Below are positions 7,755-16,241 of a stretch of 17,890 nt of DNA, in pieces (the stretch's first letter is position 1; every line of letters begins with the position of its first letter). A program made the position numbers and the translations under genes. Origin of the DNA: Gemmatimonadota bacterium (lineage in GTDB: Bacteria; Gemmatimonadota; Gemmatimonadetes; Longimicrobiales; Longimicrobiaceae). The notes under the pieces were generated by a model. The model did no database searches and was not told where the DNA came from. It saw nothing but the letters and a program-made list of their open reading frames with translations. The DNA is taken from NCBI GenBank assembly GCA_019348265.1, contig JAHWJV010000020.1:1-17890 (forward strand), in the 5' to 3' direction.

Positions 7755-7987
7755 CGCCGCAACATGCCGAGCATAGCGTGCCCACCCGTTGCCGCGCATC
7801 ACAGGATGGCGACTCCGTGCCACGCCGCCCGACGGTCGGAAGGAGACGGCGGGGTTCCGCGCACCTGAAACGATGGGGGCATCACAGCACGCCTGGAGGC
7901 CCGGCTTGTGCGAGTGAGGTCCGCATGGGAGCCGGGGCGAAGGTGCCGTGTGGACCCGAAGACAGGACAACCGGAGTACCGATCTTG

Positions 7988-9460
7988 ATGGACTTTCCGT
8001 TCGACAACAGCTACGCCCGGCTCCCTGAGCGGTTCTTCGCCCGCGTCTCACCGACACCGGTGGCCGCGCCGCGGCTGATCGGGGTGAATGCGCCTCTGGC
8101 GGTCGAACTGGGGCTCGACCCGGAATGGCTCGCGGGTGAGGAGGGGGTGCAGGTACTGGCGGGGAACCGCGTTCCCGAGGCCGCCGAGCCGATCGCGACG
8201 GCGTACGCGGGGCACCAGTTCGGGCAGTTCGTACCGCAGCTCGGTGACGGGAGGGCGATCCTGCTCGGGGAGCTCATCGACCGGGGCGGGGTGAGGCGCG
8301 ACGTGCAGCTGAAGGGGCCGGGGCGCACGCCGTTCTCGCGCGGCGGGGACGGAAGGGCGGCGCTGGGTCCGGTGCTGCGCGAGTACGTGGTCAGCGAAGC
8401 GATGGCGGCGCTGGGCATCCCCACGACACGGACGCTGGGGGCCGTAACCACCGGCGAGGGCGTGGTGCGGGAGAGAATGCTTCCCGGCGCGGTGCTGACC
8501 CGTGTCGCCTCGAGCCACATCCGCGTGGGGACCTTCCAGTTCTTCTCGAGCCGGGGCGATACCGAGGGCGTGCGGGTGCTCGCCGACCACGTCATCGCCC
8601 GGCACTATCCGGATGCCGCAGACGCGGCGCGCCCCTACCATGCTTTTCTCGTGGCGGTGGTCGGAGCGCAAGCCGCGCTCATCGCGCAGTGGCAGATGGT
8701 GGGGTTCATCCACGGCGTGATGAACACCGACAACTCGTCGGTAGCCGGCGAAACGATCGATTACGGGCCCTGCGCCTTCATGGACGAGTACGACCCCGAG
8801 ACGGTCTTCAGCTCGATCGACAGGTTCGGGCGCTACGCCTACTTCCAACAGCCCGGGATCGCCGGGTGGAACATGGCCAGGCTCGCGGAGTGTCTCCTAC
8901 CCCTCCTGTCCGAAGATCTGGAGGCGGCGGTCGCCGAGGCAAACGAGTCGCTGGCGGCGTTCATGCCGGCGTTCGAGCGTGCTTACCAGCAGGGGCTGAA
9001 CCGCAAGCTCGGCCTCCTCACGGCACGCGACGAAGACCCTGCGCTCGCGGGGGACCTGCTGCAGGTGATGGCGGAGAACCGGGCCGACTGGACGCTCACC
9101 TTTCGCCGCTTGAGCGAGGCCAGCGCCTCCGAAGATGGGGACGCGGCGCTGCCGAGCCTCTTCGTCGAGCCCTCGGCTATCGATGCGTGGCTGGCGCGCT
9201 GGCGCGAACGGCTAGCGAAGGAGCCAGGCGACCCCACGTCGCGCAGCGCCGCCATGCTCGCCACGAACCCCGCGTACGTGCCGCGAAACCATCGAGTGGA
9301 AGCGGTGATCCGCGCTGCGGAGGACAAGGGCGATCTCTCCCCGTTCGCGGAGCTCATGACGGTGCTCTCGAAACCTTACGACAGCCAGCCCGCCTTCGCG
9401 CACTACACCGAACCGCCCGCGGAGCACGAACGGGTGCACCGCACATTCTGCGGAACCTAG
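7988..9460 (+). CDS. selO: Protein adenylyltransferase SelO (YdiU)
   Basis: A 490-residue pseudokinase-fold enzyme that transfers AMP to Ser/Thr/Tyr of target proteins; in E. coli it is linked to oxidative stress. The start ATG 7988 begins MDFPFDNSYARLPERFF, the conserved N-terminus; the frame is open further upstream but without family sequence. Conserved blocks are AYAGHQFGQFVPQLGDGRA, VQLKGPGRTPFSRGGDGRA (nucleotide-site Lys at about residue 109), SSHIRVGTFQFF, and HGVMNTDNSS followed by DYGPCAFMD. D248, N249 and D258 have the spacing of the catalytic base and two metal ligands known from the Pseudomonas syringae enzyme. The C-terminus is FCGT, so a Cys sits third from the end, where eukaryotic SELENOO carries selenocysteine. 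No neighbour suggests a specific substrate. Confidence 0.96.
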   Translation: MDFPFDNSYARLPERFFARVSPTPVAAPRLIGVNAPLAVELGLDPEWLAGEEGVQVLAGNRVPEAAEPIATAYAGHQFGQFVPQLGDGRAILLGELIDRGGVRRDVQLKGPGRTPFSRGGDGRAALGPVLREYVVSEAMAALGIPTTRTLGAVTTGEGVVRERMLPGAVLTRVASSHIRVGTFQFFSSRGDTEGVRVLADHVIARHYPDAADAARPYHAFLVAVVGAQAALIAQWQMVGFIHGVMNTDNSSVAGETIDYGPCAFMDEYDPETVFSSIDRFGRYAYFQQPGIAGWNMARLAECLLPLLSEDLEAAVAEANESLAAFMPAFERAYQQGLNRKLGLLTARDEDPALAGDLLQVMAENRADWTLTFRRLSEASASEDGDAALPSLFVEPSAIDAWLARWRERLAKEPGDPTSRSAAMLATNPAYVPRNHRVEAVIRAAEDKGDLSPFAELMTVLSKPYDSQPAFAHYTEPPAEHERVHRTFCGT

Positions 9461-9514
9461 GCGGAGGCCGCATTGCGAACCTCGACCTGCTCACCTGATC
9501 TGGGACACACAGCG

Positions 9515-10852
9515 ATGCGTGGTACTGCTCCCGTTCTCGTACACTCCCGTCTGTCCGCCCCCCGCTTCGGTCGAATGCTGGTACTTCTTGCCGGCTTGCT
9601 CCCCTTCGCTGCCCCGCTTGCCGGGCAGGGCTCCTCGGCGGCGCCAGCTTCGGAGCGGCGGGCGGGCTTCTCCCTGGCGCGCCTCGCTCGCGTCGACAGC
9701 TTCTATCAGCGGGCCGTAGACCGCGAGGAGATCGCCGGCGCGGTCGTTCTCGTCCTGCGCGACGGCCGTCCCGTCTACGAGCGTGCGTTCGGCTGGGCGG
9801 ATCGGGAGGCGGGCCGTCGGATGACCCCGAGCTCCATCTTCCGCATAGCGTCGCAGACCAAGGCGCTCACCAGCGTGGCTGTTCTCGCGCTCGCGGAGGA
9901 GGGTAAGCTGGCGCTGAGCGATCCGGTCAGCCGCTTCATCCCCGCCTATCGGCAGACGACGGTAGCGGTGGGCGGCGCCGGCGGTGGCACCACCGCCCCC
10001 GCGCGCCGTCAGATCACGCTCCGCGATCTTCTCACCCACACCGCGGGGATCTCCTACGGCACCGATTCCCTGGTCGCCTCGGCCTACGCCGCGAAGGGTC
10101 TCGGCTCGGCCGCCGGGTTCGGTTGGTACACGGCGAACAAGGACGAGCTCATCTGTACCACGATGGAGCGCCTGGCGACGCTGCCCTTCGTCGCTCAACC
10201 GGGAGAGCGCTACGTCTACGGCTACAATACCGACATCCTCGGCTGCGTGGTGGAACGGGCCTCCGGGATGCCGCTGGACCAGTTCGTCCGCACGCGCATC
10301 ACGGCGCCGCTGAAGATGGAGGACACGCACTTCTTCCTTCCACCCGCGAAGCGCGAGCGACTCACTGCCGTTTACACACGCGGCTCCGACGGCAGGCTGG
10401 TCCGCTCACCGGACGGCCCGCGGGGCCAGGGCGACTACGTCGACGGACCGAGAACCAGCTTCTCGGGAGGTGCCGGCCTGCTCTCGACCGCCCGCGACTA
10501 TGCTCGCTTCCTCCAGATGCTGCTGGAGCGCGGGAAGCTCGATGGCGTGCGCGTCCTCGGTCCCAAGACGGTGGACCTCATGACCACCAATCAGACCGGC
10601 GCCCTCTATTCACCGAACGGCGAGGGGTTCAGCCTCGGCTTCCGCACGCTGGATCAGCCGGGCGCCCTCGGCCGCGTGGAGTCGGTCGGTACGTTCGGAT
10701 GGGGCGGAGCATATGGGAGTCAGTACCTGGTGGACCCGCAGGAGAAGCTGGTGCTGGTGTACATGGTGCAGGAGCTACCGGGGGGATCGGGCACCGGGGG
10801 GCGGCTGCCCATACTGGTGTATCAGGCCCTGGAGGAGACCCGGGCTAAGTAG
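9515..10852 (+). CDS. Secreted serine hydrolase, class C beta-lactamase/EstB family
   Basis: A penicillin-binding-protein-like hydrolase (PF00144) exported by an N-terminal signal (MLVLLAGLLPFAAPLAGQG). The catalytic motifs are visible. S113 and K116 are in IASQTKALTSV (SxxK), Y235 is in YVYGYNTDILG (the position of the catalytic Tyr in EstB-type esterases), and FGWGGAYGSQYLVDP lies near the C-terminus in place of KTG. LLTHTAGISYG is a further family mark. This pattern fits an esterase or D-aminopeptidase-like enzyme better than a true beta-lactamase; the substrate is unknown. Length is 445 residues from ATG 9515. Two other starts are possible. TTG 9473 has GGAGG 5 bases upstream, and ATG 9575 lies directly before the hydrophobic core. 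It begins 55 bases after selO, so co-transcription is possible. Confidence 0.93.
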   Translation: MRGTAPVLVHSRLSAPRFGRMLVLLAGLLPFAAPLAGQGSSAAPASERRAGFSLARLARVDSFYQRAVDREEIAGAVVLVLRDGRPVYERAFGWADREAGRRMTPSSIFRIASQTKALTSVAVLALAEEGKLALSDPVSRFIPAYRQTTVAVGGAGGGTTAPARRQITLRDLLTHTAGISYGTDSLVASAYAAKGLGSAAGFGWYTANKDELICTTMERLATLPFVAQPGERYVYGYNTDILGCVVERASGMPLDQFVRTRITAPLKMEDTHFFLPPAKRERLTAVYTRGSDGRLVRSPDGPRGQGDYVDGPRTSFSGGAGLLSTARDYARFLQMLLERGKLDGVRVLGPKTVDLMTTNQTGALYSPNGEGFSLGFRTLDQPGALGRVESVGTFGWGGAYGSQYLVDPQEKLVLVYMVQELPGGSGTGGRLPILVYQALEETRAK

Positions 10853-11046
10853 CCGTGTAGCGATCCGGGGAGCGCCGGTACCTGAAACGGAGAAGAACCC
10901 GCGCGGCTCCTGCGCGTGGCGTGCCGCCCGCGTGCCTCCGTCCACATTCACCGCGGACCGTGCACTCTGTCCTGATCAGCACGGGCTCAGCCGGCGCGTC
11001 TCTGCAATTCCATGGTTGGCCGGCACCTCTCACGTCGAGGTGGAGC

Positions 11047-11148
11047 ATGGGTATCGATGCACGCCGTATGGCTGATGCAATCGCCATCGGAATCGGCGCG
11101 ACCGCGGTGATGGACCTCTGCGAGAACGTGCAGGAAGCTCTCACCTAA
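11047..11148 (+). CDS. Tiny membrane ORF resembling the DUF2938 N-terminus, probable gene remnant
   Basis: A 33-codon frame begins at ATG 11047 just after GAGGTGGAG, a good ribosome site, and ends at TAA 11146-11148. Its product (MGIDARRMADAIAIG, then IGATAVMDLCENVQEALT) has the GxGATxxMDLW-like first helix that I associate with DUF2938 membrane proteins of about 160 residues. Here the frame stops straight after that helix, and I found no matching continuation in the other frames before the methyltransferase. It is therefore either a truncated relic or an independent small protein. The family link is from memory of a short motif and is weak. Confidence 0.4.
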   Translation: MGIDARRMADAIAIGIGATAVMDLCENVQEALT

Positions 11149-11213
11149 CCCATCTCCGAGCACGCGGGCGCCAGCCTGGTCGCGCGCGATCTCAGAAATT
11201 ACCGATTCGATCA

Positions 11214-11897
11214 TTGGATCCGAGTAGCCAGCTCTCGGCCAGCTTTGGTGAGATCGACATCTATCTCTTCGACCAGCTGCTTCGCGGACGGTTCGATGGT
11301 CGGCGCCGCATCCTGGACGCCGGCTGCGGGGGCGGCCGCAATCTCGTCTATTTTCTCCGTTCCGGCTTCGACGTTTTCGGCATCGACTCCGACCCGCGCG
11401 CGATCGACCGTGCACGCGCCGTGGCGGCCGGCCTCGCCCCGTCGTTACCGGCCGAGCAGTTCCGCGTGGGCGAGCTGCACTCGCTTCCCTGGCCGACCCT
11501 GAGCATGGACGCCGTCGTATGCAGCGCCGTCCTCCATTTCGCAGAGGACGAGGATCATTTCGGCCGCATGCTCCAGGATATGTGGCGCGTTCTGCGTCCC
11601 GGCGGCTTGTTCTTCGCGCGGCTCGCGTCCGTGATCGGCCTGGAAGCGCCGGTCCAGGTGGATGGGACCCGGCGGGCGCGCCTCCCGGACGGCACCGACC
11701 GCTTCGTCGTCGACGAAGCGATGCTGCTCGATTGGACCCAGCGCCTGAACGCGGCGTTGCTCGACCCGATCAAGACGACGAACGTGCAGAACCGACGCTG
11801 CATGACCACCTGGGTCCTCGAGAAGATGACCTCGCCGGCGAGGGTACGCGCGAGCGGCCGGGCATCCGGTGGTACTTCGAGCGGGTGCGGGAGGTGA
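11214..11897 (+). CDS. Class I SAM-dependent methyltransferase
   Basis: A 227-residue Rossmann-fold methyltransferase. Motif I is ILDAGCGGGRNLVYF (about residues 33-47), the ribose-binding acidic position is in FGIDSDP (about 56-61), the post-II region is DAVVCSAVLHFAEDEDHF, and LRPGGLFFARLAS is motif III-like. The acceptor substrate cannot be inferred. The N-terminus, MDPSSQLSASFGEIDIYLFDQLLRGR, fits similar proteins and makes TTG 11214 the likely start, although no strong ribosome site precedes it. The last 25 residues after TTWVLEK are Ser/Arg/Gly-rich and unlike a folded domain, so the frame may have slipped past an original stop. It ends 40 bases before the NUDIX gene, so the two may be co-transcribed. 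Confidence 0.88.
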   Translation: MDPSSQLSASFGEIDIYLFDQLLRGRFDGRRRILDAGCGGGRNLVYFLRSGFDVFGIDSDPRAIDRARAVAAGLAPSLPAEQFRVGELHSLPWPTLSMDAVVCSAVLHFAEDEDHFGRMLQDMWRVLRPGGLFFARLASVIGLEAPVQVDGTRRARLPDGTDRFVVDEAMLLDWTQRLNAALLDPIKTTNVQNRRCMTTWVLEKMTSPARVRASGRASGGTSSGCGR

Positions 11898-11937
11898 GGG
11901 GGCGGTGTACGCCGACTGCCGCGCCGTGTAGCGGATT

Positions 11938-12405
11938 GTGAGCGAGACGTTCAGAGTCGGCGTGGGGGCACTGATCGCGAACCTGGATGGGCAGGTTCTC
12001 GCCCTGGAGCGGTCGGATGTCCGGGGTGCATGGCAGCTCCCGCAGGGTGGCGTGGACGACGGCGAGCCTCTGCTGGCCGCAGCGTATCGAGAGGTCGAGG
12101 AGGAGCTGGGGATCGTCCAGGCCGATCTCACGCTGATCGATCAACACCCGGTGTTTCTCGGATACGAGCTGCCGCCGGAGCTGCGAAGTCCCAAGACGGG
12201 ACGCGGACAGTGCCACCGCTGGTTCCTCTTCAGCATGGCTGCCGGAGCCCGGGTGCAGCCGCCTCCCGGCGAAGTCCGAGCTCACAGATGGATGCTTCTG
12301 GATGAGCTGACGGCGACGGTCGCCGCCTTCCGCCGCCCGGTGTACGAGGAGCTCACTCGCTACTTCTGGCCCCGCCTGCGACCAGACGGCGAGGAGGCGG
12401 GGTAA
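11938..12405 (+). CDS. NUDIX hydrolase (RppH/Ap4A-pyrophosphatase-like)
   Basis: A 155-residue pyrophosphohydrolase. The Nudix box GX5EX7REUXEEXGU is complete at residues 37-59, with REVEEELGI as its core. The N-terminal VGVGALIANLDGQVLALERSD and WQLPQGGVDDGE, followed by a region with QCHRWFLFSM, resemble the RNA pyrophosphohydrolase/dinucleoside polyphosphate hydrolase branch, which removes pyrophosphate from mRNA 5' ends or cleaves ApnA. A role in mRNA turnover is an inference from that resemblance. The start is GTG 11938, with only a weak ribosome site ahead. The gene is convergent with the large lipoprotein gene at 12837-15989, with the composite palindrome in between. Confidence 0.9.
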   Translation: MSETFRVGVGALIANLDGQVLALERSDVRGAWQLPQGGVDDGEPLLAAAYREVEEELGIVQADLTLIDQHPVFLGYELPPELRSPKTGRGQCHRWFLFSMAAGARVQPPPGEVRAHRWMLLDELTATVAAFRRPVYEELTRYFWPRLRPDGEEAG

Positions 12406-12836
12406 CGGAGTCGCGCTCTCGAAGCTCTCCATCGTTGCCCGCCCATACCCGGCCGAACCGGTTTCGTTAGCCGCTCTTTAAGGACCCGGCGCGTATTCCC
12501 CTTCAGGAAAGTACTGGCCGTGCAGGAGGTGGAGCGCTGTACGTGTGAATTTGATTCCGCCCGCTGCCCCGCGCACCAGAACCTGGGCTGCGGCGGATAG
12601 GCTGAATCTCGAGCGACACTGGAGGGCCAACGCCCGGCCGCGAGCGGGGGGTGCCGGATCCGAGCCCTGGCGACTGAAGTCGCTGCTACGAGCCCCAAGC
12701 CCGGCTTCGCGGGCCGTTCTCGCCGCCGGTCAGTCGGCGCAGGCCGACTTGCCGTGCTCGTTGCCGCGACTTTTGTCGCCAGGCGGGATTCCGAAGCTCC
12801 GACCACGCTACGGGCCCGGCCGGGCTCGTCAACCGG
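12406..12836. other. Convergent intergenic region containing a composite palindrome
   Basis: This 431-base gap lies between the stops of the plus-strand NUDIX gene and the minus-strand lipoprotein gene. Bases 12406-12665 have no recognisable gene, only short GC-rich open frames. The repeat element occupies 12666-12783. The 53 bases that follow contain another GC-rich self-complementary stretch, GGGCCCGGCCGGGCTCG. Confidence 0.6.
12666..12783. repeat. 118-base composite palindromic element (four hairpins inside a long inverted repeat)
   Basis: The ends, 12666-12693 and 12756-12783, are reverse complements at 24 of 28 positions, both bounded by CCTGGCGAC. Each arm is itself a hairpin: GCGACTGAAGTCGC at 12670-12683 and GCGACTTTTGTCGC at 12766-12779. 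Between them are GCCCG-GCTTCG-CGGGC at 12699-12714 and AGTCGGC-GCAG-GCCGACT at 12732-12749. The mismatches between arms mostly fall in the hairpin loop. The element lies 53 bases beyond the lipoprotein stop, between convergent genes, where REP/BIME-type repeats and bidirectional terminators are common. From memory, very similar GACTGAAGTCGC-type elements are scattered through Longimicrobium genomes; only one copy is in this window. Confidence 0.75.
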
Positions 12837-15800
12837 TCATGGGCTGGATGCCCGCCGGAAGCGCACCGCGTCCAGCCGGAGCAGCGGATTCCACTGGCCG
12901 AGCCCCTCCACCGCGGAGCGGAAGACGAGGTATAGGTCGTGCTCGCCCGGCGCGCTCAGGGACATGGGCACCGCGAACCACCGGCCCGCGGCAGGCGCCT
13001 GCACCGGGTGGGTTGCGAGCACCGTCCCCTCCGGCCCGCCGGCGCGTAGCTCGACGGTGAACGCGTGTCCGCGCGAACGGATCTGGAGCTCCATCCCGCC
13101 CACTCCAGTGAGGTCGATGCGCCCGAGGTGCAGGTTCGCGCCGCCCTGGAAAACGGTGGCTACCGGCCTAACCGTGCCGTCGGCCGTGCTGTCCGGGACC
13201 GTGCCGATGAACTCCACCGTCCCGATGTCGGCCGCGCGCACGACTGGTGAGCGGAGCGTGACCTCCGCGGTGCCACGCAGCGGCCCGATTCCGTTGCGCG
13301 GCTGGTCGGAGTAGATGGCGCTGAGCACGTACGCGCCGGTCGACCCCGGCTGATGCTGGTCGAGCTGCACGGTTCCCTGCGGGGGCAGCGACGCCGCGGC
13401 GCGGGTGAGCGAGGCGATGTAGCGCGCCATCTCCTGCGCCACGTCGGGCGCCAGAGTCGGGTGCGCCGGCATCACCCGATCTCCCCAGACCCCCGCGCTC
13501 CCGCCGATGATCTTGCTGGCCAGGTAGGCCACCGCGTCGGGCCGGCTCCCGTGGCGCTGCGAGATCGCGGTGAAGCTCGGTCCCACCGACTCGCGATCTA
13601 CCGCGTGACAGCCGGTACAGTCGCTTCCCTGAATTGCGGTCAGGCCCGCGGGCACGCGCTCCGCCACCTGCTGGTGTCCCACGTGCACCGAAGGCTGGGC
13701 CGCGGCCGTCGCGGCGTAGTCCAGCGTCACGCGAACCTGCTGCGGGGTGATGCCGCTGCCCAGCGACCCGTCCTCCGGGTCGCTCACCTGGACCTGGTAA
13801 CTCACCGGCCCGCCTTCGTCCCAGAAGAAGGAGCGGTTGCCGCTCAACTGGAGCGTGACCTGCGGGGGCGCGTTGCCGACCTGGACCTGGGTCTCAGCCT
13901 GGCCCGTCGCGCCGGACGCGTCGCGCACGGTCAGCCGCGCGGTCACCACGCCGGGCTGCGAGAAGGTGCGGCGCACGGTTGCGCCCTGGGCGGTGGTGCC
14001 GTCAGAGAACGTCCAGCTGTAGCTGAGCGCGTCACCCTCGTCGAAGTCCAAGGAGCCGGTGGCGGATAGCTCCACGTCGAGCGGCGCGGCGCCCACGGAG
14101 CGGCTCGTCACGATCTCCGCGGACGGCGGTCGGTTGCCAGGGTGGAAGACGATGCGCGTGAGGCGGGCGGTCGGGTTCTTCGCGAACCAGTAGGTGCCGT
14201 ACTCGAGCACGTACAGCGCCCCGTCCGGCCCGAGCGCGGTGTCGATCGGGTGGTCGAACTTGAGATGTCCCAGGAACGGCTCCATCCGGACGTAGTTGCC
14301 CTGCTCGTCCAGAGTGGTCGCCATCATCCAGCCGCGGATCCAATCGTAGTGGATCAGCTTGCCGTCGTAATAGCTGGGTAGACGCACCTCGGAGCCGGCG
14401 AAGTCCTGCGAGTGGTAGACGAACGCGGCCATGGCGTTGCGTCCGCCCTCCCCCAGCAGCGGGAACTCGCGGCTCGCGTCGTACGGGTACCAGATCAGAG
14501 CGGGCTCACCCGGCGGAAGCACGCGGGCGCCGGTGTTCAGCGGCGCGTCGTTGGCGGGACGCGCCGGGTCGAAGAGCTCACCGGTGGTACCGGCCACGAA
14601 GTCGCGGCTCCGGTACCGCTTGTTGTCGGCGATCAACAGCGGCCAGCCGAAGTTCCCGGGCCGGCGTGCCTGGTTCACCTCGTCGTACCCCTTCGGACCG
14701 TAGATGCTGTCCACCCGCGCGTCCGGCCCGACCTCTCCCCAGTACAGGAATCCACTGCGGCGGTCGTAGCTGATCCGGTACGGGTTGCGGTGCCCCATGG
14801 TGTAGATCTCCGGGCGCCCCACCGCGGGGTCGGAGAACAGGTTCCCCGTCGGAACGGCGTAGCTGCCGTCAGGTCGCGGGGTGATCCGCAGGATCTTTCC
14901 ACGCAGGTCCTGCGTGTTGGCGCTGCTGCGGCGTGCGTCCCACAGGTTACGTCCCGGCGTGTTGTCGATGGGCGCGTAGCTGGTCGCGAACGGGTTGGTG
15001 TTGTCGCCGTACGAGATGAACAGGTTGCCGCGGTCGTCGAAGGTCATCGAACCCCCGGTGTGGCAGCACCCGTCGTCGATGGGGACCTCCACCATCACCT
15101 TCTCCTCGCCGATCCCTTCTCCGGTGAAGGTGAAGCGCGAGACGCGGTGCTTCAGGGTATCGCCGTCGGTGTAGTTCAGGTATAGCCAGCGATTCTCCGC
15201 GAAGCGGGGGTCGAGCGCCAGGCCGATCAGCCCGTTCTCGGAGTTGTATCCCTCTCCGCTGAAGGTGACGTCCAGCTGGGCGATCTGGCGGGTCTGGCCG
15301 GTGGTCGGCTCGTACAGCTTCAGCGCGCCCTTGCGCTCGGCCCAGAAGACCCGGCCATCGCTGGCGACGGCGAGCTCGGTCGGCTCATCCAGCGTCCCCT
15401 GTGAGAGCACCTGCTGCTCGAAGCGGGTCGGGTCGGGGACGCGCTGGGTGCTGGCCCTCGAATAGTCGAGATCGCCCGCGGCCGCGGCGAAGCGGATGCC
15501 GCCGCGGAGGCGGTTCAGGAAGCGCCGATCGGCGTAATCCTCAGGGGCTTCGGTCTGGAAGGCGCGGCCGCCCGGCGTCTCGCGCCGCGCCGTGCCGGCG
15601 GCGGTATCCGCCACCGCCTGGTTGAACCAGGCCCAGCCGGGCGAAGGCCGCGCGCCGACTCCCACCACCCCGCCGCCCGCCTGGGCGAAGCGCTCCAGGT
15701 CCACCTGCGCGCGACGGCTCAGCGAGTCGGCCGAGCTGCCCAGGAAGAGCACCGCGTCGTATCGCGCGAGGCTGTCCTCCACGAACACGGACGGGTTCTG

Positions 15801-15989
15801 TCGCACGTCCACCACCAGGGCTCCGGGCTCCGCCAGCCCCTGCACCGCGGCGACCGCCCCCGGGGAGACGGAGTCCGAGGGGGCGAATACCAGCACGCGT
15901 TGCTCCACCTGCACCCGGGCGCAGGAGGCGGCGATGAGAATGGTCAGGCAGGCTTGTGCGGCTCGGACGGCCGTACGACGTACAGTCAT
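12837..15989 (-). CDS. Lipoprotein: ThuA-like + glucose/sorbosone dehydrogenase + PKD + cytochrome c + CBM6-like
   Basis: A 1050-residue exported multidomain protein. From ATG 15989 a basic start and hydrophobic stretch end in LIAASC, a lipobox-like site with Cys23. Domains in order are: a shortened ThuA-like domain (about 30-170: RVLVFAP, LARYDAVLFLG, FAQAGGGVVGV); a glucose/sorbosone (PQQ-type, PF07995) dehydrogenase propeller (about 190-612: LDEPTELAVASDGRVFWAE, NGLIGLALDPRF, LRGKILRITP, MGHRNPYRIS, NFGWPLL); a PKD domain (about 619-706); a second Ig-like stretch; a class I cytochrome c with CTGCH (C791, C794, H795) and probable axial Met840 in DRVMPAHP; and a C-terminal beta-sandwich like CBM6 (about 885-1050). 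It probably oxidises a sugar or glycoside and passes electrons to its own heme. The frame is open to 16103, but ATG 15989 fits the signal. It is divergent from the DUF1080 gene. Confidence 0.93.
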   Translation of the reverse strand: MTVRRTAVRAAQACLTILIAASCARVQVEQRVLVFAPSDSVSPGAVAAVQGLAEPGALVVDVRQNPSVFVEDSLARYDAVLFLGSSADSLSRRAQVDLERFAQAGGGVVGVGARPSPGWAWFNQAVADTAAGTARRETPGGRAFQTEAPEDYADRRFLNRLRGGIRFAAAAGDLDYSRASTQRVPDPTRFEQQVLSQGTLDEPTELAVASDGRVFWAERKGALKLYEPTTGQTRQIAQLDVTFSGEGYNSENGLIGLALDPRFAENRWLYLNYTDGDTLKHRVSRFTFTGEGIGEEKVMVEVPIDDGCCHTGGSMTFDDRGNLFISYGDNTNPFATSYAPIDNTPGRNLWDARRSSANTQDLRGKILRITPRPDGSYAVPTGNLFSDPAVGRPEIYTMGHRNPYRISYDRRSGFLYWGEVGPDARVDSIYGPKGYDEVNQARRPGNFGWPLLIADNKRYRSRDFVAGTTGELFDPARPANDAPLNTGARVLPPGEPALIWYPYDASREFPLLGEGGRNAMAAFVYHSQDFAGSEVRLPSYYDGKLIHYDWIRGWMMATTLDEQGNYVRMEPFLGHLKFDHPIDTALGPDGALYVLEYGTYWFAKNPTARLTRIVFHPGNRPPSAEIVTSRSVGAAPLDVELSATGSLDFDEGDALSYSWTFSDGTTAQGATVRRTFSQPGVVTARLTVRDASGATGQAETQVQVGNAPPQVTLQLSGNRSFFWDEGGPVSYQVQVSDPEDGSLGSGITPQQVRVTLDYAATAAAQPSVHVGHQQVAERVPAGLTAIQGSDCTGCHAVDRESVGPSFTAISQRHGSRPDAVAYLASKIIGGSAGVWGDRVMPAHPTLAPDVAQEMARYIASLTRAAASLPPQGTVQLDQHQPGSTGAYVLSAIYSDQPRNGIGPLRGTAEVTLRSPVVRAADIGTVEFIGTVPDSTADGTVRPVATVFQGGANLHLGRIDLTGVGGMELQIRSRGHAFTVELRAGGPEGTVLATHPVQAPAAGRWFAVPMSLSAPGEHDLYLVFRSAVEGLGQWNPLLRLDAVRFRRASSP

Positions 15990-16241
15990 GTGGTGGTTCT
16001 CAGCTGGAGTGGGACGGCCGACGGACCTGCGCGGCGAACTCTGGCGCACGTCGTACGCCACGGCGCGGGACCGTTGCGTGAGCGCCTGAGCCGGCGAGTT
16101 CACGCTATACGCCGGAGCGGCGCGCGCGGGTCCCGCGCTGCACGATCACCGGCGTTCGAAGCTTTACCATCGCTCTGGGCCGAGCGGCTTGTGCGCGGGT
16201 ATTCACCCCTCTAGCCTTCTCTACGAGGTAGTAGTCCGCCA

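Noticed and set aside
8048..8848. A 266-codon minus-strand frame opposite selO
   Set aside because: selO is strongly conserved in the other strand and frame; the antisense product is His/Arg/Pro-rich shadow sequence.
9515..10852. Antibiotic-resistance beta-lactamase
   Set aside because: The SxxK and Tyr motifs are present, but the third motif is GWGGAYGS, not KTG, and LLTHTAG is typical of EstB-like esterases, so resistance is not supported.
12666..12783. CRISPR array
   Set aside because: The palindromic units are not direct repeats with equal spacers; the arrangement is a single nested inverted repeat.
13353..15185. Plus-strand frames of 238 and 257 codons opposite the multidomain lipoprotein
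   Set aside because: The minus strand encodes the recognisable dehydrogenase, PKD and cytochrome domains; the plus-strand frames have Val/Arg/Gly-rich shadow composition.
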